64,000 bases of DNA from Xanthobacteraceae bacterium. GTDB taxonomy: Bacteria > Pseudomonadota > Alphaproteobacteria > Rhizobiales > Xanthobacteraceae. The stretch lies in contig SCUB01000020.1 in assembly GCA_004297465.1 (NCBI GenBank), forward strand, positions 164,183-228,182, read 5' to 3'. Each line of letters starts with the position of its first letter. The stretch's first letter is position 1. This document shows, in pieces, positions 57,096-64,000 of the stretch. The notes under the pieces were generated by a model. The model did not search any database and was not told the DNA's origin. It saw nothing but the letters and a program-made list of their open reading frames with translations. The translations under genes and the position numbers were made by a program.

Positions 57096-58055
57096 TCAAT
57101 GGCGATGCCCGCCACCACCGATCGGTCGCACGGCGTACTCGATGTCGAGCGTGCCCGCCTTCTCGAACTGCAGCGTGCCCTTGACGATCTGTCCCTCGGT
57201 GAAGCTGCCTTGCAACTCCATGCCCATGATGTGATAGCCGCCCGATTTCAATTCGATGGTTTCGCCGGGGCGGATCTCGATGCCGTTGGGCATTGCCCGC
57301 ATGCGCATGACATTGTCGGTCATCGTCATCTCGTGGATTTCGAGACGACGCACTTGGTCGAGCGTGCCGCCGGTCAGGCGGTCTGTCGTCGAACCGGTGT
57401 TAGTGAGTGTCATGTATCCGCCGGCGACCTGGGCGCCGGGCGGGGTCGCGCGCAGATATGGGGATGCGACGACAATCGAACCAATTCTAAACGTTGTCGC
57501 CGGAACTCCTTTGGCGGCCGCAAGATGCAGCGCCGGCGCCGGTGACTTCAGGTCATGGGATGATTGGCCGGCCTCGGGGATCTCGATCCACCGTTCGGCA
57601 CCGCGTTCGCATTCCTGGACGACGGGGAAATACAGGGTGCTGCCGGCCGGCAGCACATCGGCAAGAAAGCCTAGAAAAGCGAACTCGTCGAAGTGGGCGC
57701 CATCGAGCTTGCCCTTCCAGGTGATTTCGCGCACTCCCTCGGAAAGTTTTATGCCGTGCATGAAGGTGTAGGCCTTATCGTATTTGGCCTTCGCGATTTC
57801 GACGGTCCACCCGGGTTTCGGCATCGGCTTGACGGCGATGACCCCTTCGGGGATGCGCACGGTGATGCTTGTGGTGGCGGAGCCGTTGCAACCATGCGGC
57901 ACGACGAGAACCGCCTTGTAGGACTTTCCAACGGTTGCCTCTTGCTGTTCCAGCGTGACATGCGCGCGGGCAGGCGTGGCGATGGCTGCAGCGAAGGCCG
58001 AAAGCGAAAGAGTGAAAATAGACTTCATGGCAAGTTCGGTGAGATGTTTCGACAT
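57096..58055 (-). CDS. DUF1775 (YcnI)-PCuAC fusion, periplasmic copper chaperone
   Basis: Protein of 319 residues: signal peptide (about 1-31, ending ARAHVTLEQ), a YcnI/DUF1775 domain (about 32-175) beginning with the N-terminal copper-ligand His of mature HVTLEQQEA, and a PCu(A)C domain (about 185-310). The latter shows the conserved copper site in HEMTMTDNVMRMR and YHIMGMEL (HxM-x10-M and HxM). The tail ends in GGGGHRH. Both domains are copper chaperones, usually separate genes. It delivers copper to cytochrome oxidase or takes it from the receptor encoded upstream. GAGGAG lies 8 bases before the ATG. It is last in the operon after DUF2946 and TonB receptor genes. Confidence 0.9.
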   Translation of the reverse strand: MSKHLTELAMKSIFTLSLSAFAAAIATPARAHVTLEQQEATVGKSYKAVLVVPHGCNGSATTSITVRIPEGVIAVKPMPKPGWTVEIAKAKYDKAYTFMHGIKLSEGVREITWKGKLDGAHFDEFAFLGFLADVLPAGSTLYFPVVQECERGAERWIEIPEAGQSSHDLKSPAPALHLAAAKGVPATTFRIGSIVVASPYLRATPPGAQVAGGYMTLTNTGSTTDRLTGGTLDQVRRLEIHEMTMTDNVMRMRAMPNGIEIRPGETIELKSGGYHIMGMELQGSFTEGQIVKGTLQFEKAGTLDIEYAVRPIGGGGHRH

Positions 58056-58067
58056 CGTTTTTTCTCC

Positions 58068-60209
58068 TCAGAGCCTGAACCGGATGCCGGCATAGGCGGC
58101 GCGGCCGGTGCCGGGGTTGAACAGCCGCGACGCGGGCGTCGCGCGGTCAATAATGCTGGTGCTGCTGATGTAGGCCTGATCGGAAAGATTCCGGCCCTCG
58201 ATATAGGCGGAGAACGTCTTGCCGTCGTCATAGGCGGCGCGGACGCCCCACAGCAGATACGGCGAGGTTGTCACCGTGTTGGCGCTATCGACATAATAGG
58301 AGGTCGGAACCCATTCGATATTCGGTCCGATCGAGAATCCGGACGGATGCTTGTAGAGAAGCTCGGCCCTGACATAGTGCGGCGGCGCACCCGGCAGGCG
58401 ATTGTTGCCGAAGGTGGCGTCGTTGTCATAGTGGAAGTCATTGTAGGTGTAAGCGAGGTTGAGCCAGATGCGGTCGGGATCGCTGCCGCGCGCGGCAAGT
58501 CCTTTCATAAGGCTGAGGCCAGCACCGGCCTCGATGCCCTGATGCACGGTGCGGTCGGCATTGGTGACATTGCAGGTGCCGAAGCTGCTGTAGAAGCATT
58601 GCAACTCGTCCCGGATGTTCGCCCGGTAGAGCGAAAGATCCCACGAATAGTCCGGGCGGCGGCCGCGTGTTCCGATCTCGTAGGTGGTGGCGGTCTGCGC
58701 CCTGATGTTGAAGAACGGAATGGTGGGGAAGGTCGGATTGAGGAAATTCGGCGCGACGCTCTCGCCAAAGCTGGGCGCTTCCGCGCTCCGCGAGATGTTG
58801 CCGAAGACCTGCCATGACGGATCGACATCCCATAGGAAGCCAGCCTTGGGACTCCACAGGTTGAACGAACTGCGTCCCGGCACGTCGCCGTTCAGCGAGA
58901 AGTTCACCTGCTGTTCGCGGACCGCATAAAGAAACTGCGTGCCGGCAACCAGCGCGACGGAGGGCAGCACATAGAACGCGTTTTCGGCGTAGACCGAGTA
59001 GTTCTCCGGCCGCTGCACCCGGGATGAAAGCAGAGCCCCCTTGAAGCCGCCGGCGTTGACGTATTGGTTGGCGTCGATGGTGCCGTTGAGGATGTTGAAT
59101 CCTGTGGTGAACCGGTTGCGATGACCCCAGATCAGCCGTTCGTCGACGGCGCGGACGAATCCGCCATAATCCTTGTAACGGTAATCGAGCCACTGGAAGA
59201 TCGGGTGCATCAGATGGCGGTCGACGCCGAACACGCCGAAGTCGATGGTGGTGTTGTCGAGTCGCAGCGTCGATTTGCTGGCGATGCGCACCGTGTCGAT
59301 GTTGCGCTGCCAGTCATTGACGACGTTATCGGTCCAGGCGGTGCGCGGCGAATTGAGCGCGCTGTCCTTGGTGACTTCGCCTGGAATCCGCTGGCGGACG
59401 GTGTTGGCGTTCAGATAAAAGCGCGTCTCGAAGTCCGGCGAAAACTGGTAGCCGAAATTGGCGCTGCCGCGCTCCGATTGTCCCCAGCTATGGTCGCGAT
59501 AGCCGTCGATGCGCTGCGCCGATCCGCTGACAAAATAGTCGGCCGGTCCATATGCGCCGCCGCTGCTGGCTGCGCCGCGAAAATAGCCGAAGCTGCCGCC
59601 GTCGATGCGGCCGTCAAAGATATGTGCATCGCGCCCGGTTGGCGTGACGAAGTTGATGGCTCCGCCGAGCGAGTTCGCGCCAAAGCGTAGCGCATTCGCA
59701 CCCTTGAAAACCTCGACATAGCGATAGGCGATCGGGTCGATCTCCTGGAAGTCGCCATAGCCGTCCGATGTGTTGATCGGGATGACGTCCATGTAGAGTT
59801 GAACGCCGCGCAAGTGGAAGTTGCGCGAAAGGCCGGAGCCGCGGATCGAGAGGCGGGTGTCGTCTCCCCATTTGGGCTGTGCCCAAACGCCCGGAACCCA
59901 GTCGACCATATCCTTGAGGGTGGCCGCCGGCGTGGTTTTGAACCTGGTGTCCGGCACGACGGCGACAGCGCCGGGTGTGCGCTCGATCGCCGCCGTGGCC
60001 TCCGCGGTGGTGGGCACCGTGAGGCTTGCCGGAGCGGCAGGAACATCCGCGTGCGTGTGCGGGTCTGTCGACGGCGCGGAACGCGTATCCGGTCTCGGGG
60101 CGTTAACGACGAGTTCCGGCAACTGCGTCGGGGTTTGAGCGAAAGCGTGATCGGGCATCGCGATAGCGAGCGCGATCGCTGCGCAGCAAGCGCAGGACAA
60201 GCGTGACAT
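58068..60209 (-). CDS. TonB-dependent outer-membrane receptor, probably copper
   Basis: Outer-membrane receptor of 713 residues with a signal peptide (about 1-24) and a TonB-box-like LPELVVNAP. The plug domain carries DMVDWVPGVWAQPKWGDDTRLSIRGSGLSRNFHLRGVQLYMD and RFGANSLGGAINFVTPTG. A 22-strand barrel region follows and ends with GIRFRL, the aromatic-free variant of the terminal strand. The N-terminal insert between TonB box and plug has HTHAD. Since it is flanked by DUF2946 and PCuAC genes, copper or a copper chelate is the likely cargo, as for OprC-like receptors. It is 12 bases upstream of the chaperone gene. Confidence 0.88.
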   Translation of the reverse strand: MSRLSCACCAAIALAIAMPDHAFAQTPTQLPELVVNAPRPDTRSAPSTDPHTHADVPAAPASLTVPTTAEATAAIERTPGAVAVVPDTRFKTTPAATLKDMVDWVPGVWAQPKWGDDTRLSIRGSGLSRNFHLRGVQLYMDVIPINTSDGYGDFQEIDPIAYRYVEVFKGANALRFGANSLGGAINFVTPTGRDAHIFDGRIDGGSFGYFRGAASSGGAYGPADYFVSGSAQRIDGYRDHSWGQSERGSANFGYQFSPDFETRFYLNANTVRQRIPGEVTKDSALNSPRTAWTDNVVNDWQRNIDTVRIASKSTLRLDNTTIDFGVFGVDRHLMHPIFQWLDYRYKDYGGFVRAVDERLIWGHRNRFTTGFNILNGTIDANQYVNAGGFKGALLSSRVQRPENYSVYAENAFYVLPSVALVAGTQFLYAVREQQVNFSLNGDVPGRSSFNLWSPKAGFLWDVDPSWQVFGNISRSAEAPSFGESVAPNFLNPTFPTIPFFNIRAQTATTYEIGTRGRRPDYSWDLSLYRANIRDELQCFYSSFGTCNVTNADRTVHQGIEAGAGLSLMKGLAARGSDPDRIWLNLAYTYNDFHYDNDATFGNNRLPGAPPHYVRAELLYKHPSGFSIGPNIEWVPTSYYVDSANTVTTSPYLLWGVRAAYDDGKTFSAYIEGRNLSDQAYISSTSIIDRATPASRLFNPGTGRAAYAGIRFRL

Positions 60210-60254
60210 CGGCTACTCCAGCAGAAAAGCGTGAGACGAACAAAAATCGGTGCG

Positions 60255-60641
60255 TCACACGGTCTGTGGAGGGCCCTGGCTGGTGCGAGGGTTGTGGTTC
60301 CGGCTCGTTGCAAGCCGGATCTGCGCGGCGGGCCTGTCGGCCGCCGTGACGAAGGCCTCAATCGGATGCGCGGGCTCGACCTTGGAGGGAAGCGGCGCCG
60401 AGAACGACGCCAGGACGCAGATCACGCAAGTGGCGTGATTGATCTGCTTGGTTGGAGAGCCTGCGCCGTTATCGTCGGAGGAGTGGCCGCCGTAGCAGAT
60501 GGCCGAGGAATCGAACGGGCCGGCGGTCGCCATCTGCGTGGCGGCGATACCGGCCATGAGCATCTGGACGGCGAACACAAAAGCCGTGGCGACGCCAATG
60601 GCGCCTCTCAACCAACCCTTGCCCCGCAGCCTGGCCAACAC
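60255..60641 (-). CDS. DUF2946 family protein
   Basis: Protein of 128 residues with an N-terminal hydrophobic segment (AIGVATAFVFAVQMLMAGIAA, about 13-34) and the DUF2946 signature around NHATCVICVLAS (CxxC). The rest is Pro/Ala/Arg-rich. Members occur beside copper TonB receptors and PCuAC proteins; a role in copper uptake is likely but not proven. It is the first gene of a three-gene minus-strand operon and lies 45 bases before the receptor gene. The 137 bases upstream hold repeated AACCCGA elements that may be part of the promoter. Confidence 0.82.
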   Translation of the reverse strand: MLARLRGKGWLRGAIGVATAFVFAVQMLMAGIAATQMATAGPFDSSAICYGGHSSDDNGAGSPTKQINHATCVICVLASFSAPLPSKVEPAHPIEAFVTAADRPAAQIRLATSRNHNPRTSQGPPQTV

Positions 60642-60778
60642 GAAACATTCCTCTCGGGGAACCCGAAAACAGAGTTCTCGGTAACCCGATAAACTGTCCT
60701 GAGCCGTGTGCCAAGGCCATCAGCGCATAAAGAAGAACAAAATTGGCGCCGGACCGAATGCGGCAAATTCCTCCCGGG

Positions 60779-61216
60779 CTATTTCTTCATGACCTGCCCG
60801 CGCAGTTCGCCGCCTTTGTGCTCATTGGTATGAATGTTCACGTATAAACGATTTGCTTCGAGATCCGCCGCCTGGGCATCCGTCAAGGTTGCCTCGCCCT
60901 TGATCGGGCTGACAAGGCTGCCGGAAAACGGCACGGTCACCGGGGCGTTGGCGGTTGGTGCCGCCGGGCCGTGGAAATGGCCGGCGATTGCATCGCCGGT
61001 GAGGCCCGAATAGGTGACCGTCCACGACAGTTTTTTCGAAGCCGTGTCGAATGTCGCGTCGAGCGAACCAGTTCCCTTGGTCTCGTTTGGCGGCACTTCG
61101 CTGGCGCCTTTCAGGTCGGCTTTATACGAAAGCATTTCGGCGGAGGCCGGATGCGCCAGCTGGAACGCGAAAAGGGTGGCGAGCGACACAAACAGAACAG
61201 AATTGGCGATACGCAT
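60779..61216 (-). CDS. CHRD domain periplasmic protein
   Basis: Secreted protein of 145 residues with signal peptide (about 1-27, ending PASAEML) and one CHRD domain: KADLKGASEVPPNETKGTGS at the start, LTGDAIAGHFHGPAAPTANAPV in the middle and NRLYVNIHTNEHKGGELRGQV at the end. The His residues in GHFHGP and NIHTNEH are typical of the family. The function in bacteria is unknown. The start is the ATG at 61216 with GGAG upstream. It is transcribed toward the copper operon but separated by 137 bases, so it is probably its own unit. Confidence 0.87.
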   Translation of the reverse strand: MRIANSVLFVSLATLFAFQLAHPASAEMLSYKADLKGASEVPPNETKGTGSLDATFDTASKKLSWTVTYSGLTGDAIAGHFHGPAAPTANAPVTVPFSGSLVSPIKGEATLTDAQAADLEANRLYVNIHTNEHKGGELRGQVMKK

Positions 61217-61642
61217 TGGGAGTCTCCATGCGTTATTGTTCATGCGTAGAGAAATAATCCCCGCAGTCATGGGCAATCAATCGACCAGGTTAATTCCCGG
61301 GCCCGGTGAAAATCACTTTCATGCGATTTCGATCACGCACCAGAAGCGTCTTGCATCTAATCAATCTTCGTGGCGTCAGCTTGAACAGGCTCGCTGGCCG
61401 GGGCCCCTCATGGGGGCTCGCGCCGACCTCGAACAACAACAGTCGCGCCATCGCACCGGACAGCCGTTCTTTCTGACGAATATGTGATCGGGGTGGTGCG
61501 GCCCCGGCGTGTTGATCGGGTATGCTGCGGGCCGATATTTGGTCCTCGTCCGCTGAGGCCATCGGCCCTGCGGAAATGGCGTGCGATTGACGCGCCTGAT
61601 GAAACCGCCATCTGGCTGTTGTGAAAAAGAGGCAAGTCGCCC
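61217..61642. other. intergenic region between CHRD and egtB genes
   Basis: These 426 bases separate divergently read genes and so must contain both promoters. I see no reading frame with gene-like composition on either strand that is not a shadow. A short GC hairpin (GCCCC-TCATG-GGGGC) occurs at 61403-61417. No known regulator box was identified. Confidence 0.45.
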
Positions 61643-62920
61643 ATGCACGCGAAGCCCGTTTCCCGTCCCGCTCTGGAGCGCTCTCAAATCGCCCGGTTCT
61701 ATCGCGAAGTCCGCGATACGAGCCGCGCTCTCGCGGCGCCACTGTCCGACGCCGATGCGACAGTGCAATCGATGCCGGACGCCAGCCCGGCCAAATGGCA
61801 TTTGGCGCACACCACATGGTTCTTCGAGACCATGGTGGTCGAGCCTCATCTGTCTGGTTATCGCGTTTTCGACCCGCATTACAATTTCCTGTTCAATTCC
61901 TACTACGAGACGATCGGCCCGCGGCTGGCGCGGCCGCAGCGCGGTATGATCACCCGGCCGGCGCTCGATGAGGTCTACGCCTACCGGGAGCACGTGGACG
62001 CGGCGGTTGAAGCGCTGTTTGCGCGCGCGCCGTCCGGGCGCATCATGGCGCTCGTCGAGCTTGGGTGCCATCACGAGCAGCAGCATCAGGAGCTTCTGCT
62101 TACCGACATCCTGCATCTTTTCGCGCGCAATCCTCTCATGCCCGCCTACAAGGACCCGTCACCGGTCGCCGTCGAGGCCGCCGCTTCCGGCCCGCCGGGC
62201 TACAAGACATTCGAGGGCGGCATCATCGAGATCGGGCACGATGGCAAGAGCTTTGCGTTCGACTGCGAAGGCCCGCGGCATCGCGCGCTGATCGAGCCCT
62301 TCAGGCTGGCCGATCGGTTGGTCACCAACGCTGAATGGATCGAGTTCATTGCCGACGGCGGCTACCGCAATCCTGTGCCGTGGCTATCCGAGGGCTGGAT
62401 CAAGGCGTGCGCCGAAGCATGGTCGATGCCGCTGTACTGGGAAGGTCGCGACGGCGATTACACGACGATGACGCTGCGCGGCCGGCAGCCGGTCGATCCC
62501 GCCGCGCCGGTCTGCCATGTCAGCTATTACGAGGCCGATGCTTTCGCCCGCTGGTGTGGGCGTCGCCTGCCAACGGAAGTGGAATGGGAGCACGCGGCAA
62601 AGGATGTGCCGCTGAGCGGCAATTTCGCCGATTCGGGACGCCTCCGCCCCCGGCAAGCGTCGGCGGCGGATACCGGTCTGCGCCAGATGTTCGGCGACGT
62701 CTGGGAGTGGACGGGGAGTGCGTTCCTGCCTTATCCGCGCTTCCGCCCCGCGCACGGCGCGGTGGGCGAATACAACGGCAAGTTCATGTCGGGACAATAC
62801 GTGCTGCGCGGCGGTTCCTGCGTGACGCCGCGCGGTCACATCCGGGCGAGCTATCGCAATTTCTTCATTCCGGACGCACGGTGGCAGTTTTCCGGACTGC
62901 GGCTGGCCGAGGATGCCTGA
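61643..62920 (+). CDS. egtB: ergothioneine biosynthesis sulfoxide synthase EgtB
   Basis: Iron-dependent oxygenase of 425 residues joining hercynine with a thiol (gamma-glutamylcysteine or cysteine) to a sulfoxide. The N-terminal DinB-like domain has SPAKWHLAHTTWFFET and the iron motif HHEQQHQELLLTDIL (HxxxHxE). The C-terminal FGE-sulfatase domain has FEGGIIEIGHDGKSFAFDCEGPRH and RGGSCVTPRGHIRASYRNFF. Both ends fit the family length. It is directly coupled to egtD. EgtC and EgtE genes are not in the window. Confidence 0.94.
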   Translation: MHAKPVSRPALERSQIARFYREVRDTSRALAAPLSDADATVQSMPDASPAKWHLAHTTWFFETMVVEPHLSGYRVFDPHYNFLFNSYYETIGPRLARPQRGMITRPALDEVYAYREHVDAAVEALFARAPSGRIMALVELGCHHEQQHQELLLTDILHLFARNPLMPAYKDPSPVAVEAAASGPPGYKTFEGGIIEIGHDGKSFAFDCEGPRHRALIEPFRLADRLVTNAEWIEFIADGGYRNPVPWLSEGWIKACAEAWSMPLYWEGRDGDYTTMTLRGRQPVDPAAPVCHVSYYEADAFARWCGRRLPTEVEWEHAAKDVPLSGNFADSGRLRPRQASAADTGLRQMFGDVWEWTGSAFLPYPRFRPAHGAVGEYNGKFMSGQYVLRGGSCVTPRGHIRASYRNFFIPDARWQFSGLRLAEDA

Positions 62921-62921
62921 G

Positions 62922-63875
62922 ATGTTGTGGTGGGCGCGCAAGCCGGCGTCGCAGATCGACGATTTCCGCGCCGACGTGATCGCGGGTCTCGGCCTGGTGC
63001 GAAAGTCCTTGTCGTGCCGTTGGCTTTATGACGAGCGCGGCTCGGCGCTATTCGAGGAGATCACCCGGCTCGAGGAATATTACCCAACCCGCACCGAGAC
63101 GGCGATCCTGCGGCAGAACGCAAGGGCCATCGCGGATTTCTGCGGCGAGGAGGCGCTTCTGTTCGAGTATGGCGCTGGAGCGGCGATCAAGACAGAAATC
63201 CTGCTCGATGCCTTGACGTCGCCGCGCCTTTACATCCCGATCGATATCGCCGCCGATTGCCTCGATCAAACGATTGAGCGCTTGCGGCACCGCTATCCTC
63301 GCCTGAAGACATGGCCGGTGGTTGCCGATTTCACCGACGATTTCGATCTGCCGCATGACCTGCCCGACGGGCGGCGCTCGGCTTTCTTCCCGGGATCGAC
63401 GATCGGCAACCTGAATGAAACCGAAACCGGATCGTTCCTGCGGCGTCTGCGCCGGCACATGGGGCCGCGTGGGGCTGCCATCATCGGCGTCGACTTCAAG
63501 AAGGACCTCGGCACCCTTATCGCCGCCTATGACGATCGCGCGGGCGTTACGGCGGAGTTCAATCGCAACATTCTGGTGCGCATCAACCGCGACCTCGGGG
63601 GAAACTTCCCGCTCGATCGGTTCGCACACGAGGCGCGCTGGAACGACGCCGAGTCGGCCGTCGAAATGCATCTGGTCAGCCTCGACGCGTGCGTCGTCAC
63701 CGTCGACGGACAAGCGTTCGAATTCCGGCCGGGGGAGACGATACACACCGAGAGTTCACGCAAATACGACCCCCGGAAATTTGCTGAAATCGCCGAAGCC
63801 AATGGATGGCGCCTGCGCAGAATCTGGGACGATGCCGGCCACCGCTTCGGCGTGTTCGGGCTCATGGCCGCCTGA
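62922..63875 (+). CDS. egtD: L-histidine N-alpha-methyltransferase EgtD
   Basis: SAM-dependent methyltransferase of 317 residues making hercynine from histidine. Motifs: LYDERGSALFEEITRLEEYYPTRTE near the N-terminus, FEYGAGAAIKTEILL (SAM-binding), FFPGSTIGNLNETE and the substrate-binding ILVRINRDLGGNF region. The ATG at 62922 has GAGG 9 bases upstream; an in-frame ATG at 62913 would add three residues and overlap egtB. With egtB it forms the minimal ergothioneine core pathway. Confidence 0.94.
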   Translation: MLWWARKPASQIDDFRADVIAGLGLVRKSLSCRWLYDERGSALFEEITRLEEYYPTRTETAILRQNARAIADFCGEEALLFEYGAGAAIKTEILLDALTSPRLYIPIDIAADCLDQTIERLRHRYPRLKTWPVVADFTDDFDLPHDLPDGRRSAFFPGSTIGNLNETETGSFLRRLRRHMGPRGAAIIGVDFKKDLGTLIAAYDDRAGVTAEFNRNILVRINRDLGGNFPLDRFAHEARWNDAESAVEMHLVSLDACVVTVDGQAFEFRPGETIHTESSRKYDPRKFAEIAEANGWRLRRIWDDAGHRFGVFGLMAA

Positions 63876-63947
63876 CAAAAGGTTGGCGGCGGGGAGCCCG
63901 ACGCGCCGGTTTTGCGCTTGCACGCGCCCATGCGTGGCTGGGCCGGT

Positions 63948-64000
63948 CTACTCGTCCCAGGCCTGCACGATGGTCTGGCGGGCGATCTTGCCGCCGCTAA
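63948..64000 (-). CDS. C-terminal end of a possible NTF2/SnoaL-like protein (partial, right edge)
   Basis: On the minus strand a frame entering from the right edge ends at TAG (63950-63948) and gives SGGKIARQTIVQAWDE. The pattern GKI-R-TIVQ-WDE resembles the last strand of SnoaL/NTF2-like proteins. Only 16 residues are visible, so the family call is weak. It is convergent with egtD, with 72 bases between. Confidence 0.45.
   Translation of the reverse strand, partial: SGGKIARQTIVQAWDE

Noticed and set aside
54872-58817. Plus-strand frames of 374-453 codons opposite the MetE-like, PCuAC and TonB receptor genes
   Set aside because: The minus-strand genes have signal peptides, metal ligands and ribosome sites; the opposite frames have none.

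Overview
The window is high-GC DNA with short gaps, many 1-4 bp start/stop overlaps and long same-strand operons. The content (four branched-chain-type ABC binding proteins, a BadH-like dehydrogenase, a bioBFDA operon beside a BioR-like regulator with its TTATAGATAA-type box, ergothioneine genes, ECF sigma/zinc anti-sigma pair) points to a metabolically versatile alphaproteobacterium of the Hyphomicrobiales (Bradyrhizobium/Rhodopseudomonas/Xanthobacteraceae-like). This is an inference from gene content; no rRNA, tRNA, CRISPR array or intact mobile element was seen.

Layout. (1) 1-13.6 kb: an eight-gene minus-strand CoA-dependent catabolic operon (two paired and one single acyl-CoA dehydrogenase, three crotonases, a BadH-like SDR, a benzoate-CoA-ligase-family ligase), flanked by two related ABC binding-protein genes. 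The right-hand copy is followed by a relic of a TauE/SafE permease and an intact 4HBT thioesterase. The left-hand copy has lost its native end and abuts the last 50 codons of a second thioesterase. A TetR gene lies between two identical-arm operators. (2) 13.7-18.7 kb: bioBFDA and a divergent GntR/BioR-type regulator. (3) 18.8-22.2 kb: anti-sigma, ECF sigma, cupredoxin, Tat-exported metallophosphoesterase, then a decayed katG relic. (4) 22.3-34.7 kb: a GntR-controlled minus-strand locus: binding protein, LivHMGF transporter, two-cysteine maleate-isomerase-like protein, PyrK-like and PyrD-like flavoenzyme subunits, EthD-like protein, and ATP-dependent hydantoinase/oxoprolinase HyuAB. This looks like an undescribed pathway for a cyclic amide or imide. 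(5) 34.8-39.0 kb: an acyltransferase, then a three-gene operon of two apparently Tat-exported nucleotide-dependent oxidoreductases around a nucleotide-exchanger-like MFS protein. (6) 39.1-50.3 kb: a heavy-metal RND efflux operon with His/Met-rich periplasmic proteins, then a two-cysteine BigR/SqrR-like ArsR repressor with a second RND pump. (7) 50.3-56.8 kb: a second LIV-type ABC operon with a possible Shine-Dalgarno-sequestering leader, a MetE-like methyltransferase and a GYD protein. (8) 57.1-61.2 kb: copper uptake set (DUF1775-PCuAC fusion, TonB-dependent receptor, DUF2946) and a CHRD protein. (9) 61.6-64 kb: egtB-egtD and the end of another gene.

How the genes work together: blocks 1 and 4 each couple an ABC uptake protein or system to intracellular catabolism under a local repressor whose palindromic operator can be read in two places. 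Blocks 6 and 8 handle metals in the envelope. Blocks 2 and 9 make biotin and ergothioneine. Three relics (thioesterase end, TauE/SafE end, katG middle) and the duplicated binding-protein/thioesterase arrangement show recent rearrangement around blocks 1 and 3. All family assignments were made by reading translations and motifs by eye, without database searches.
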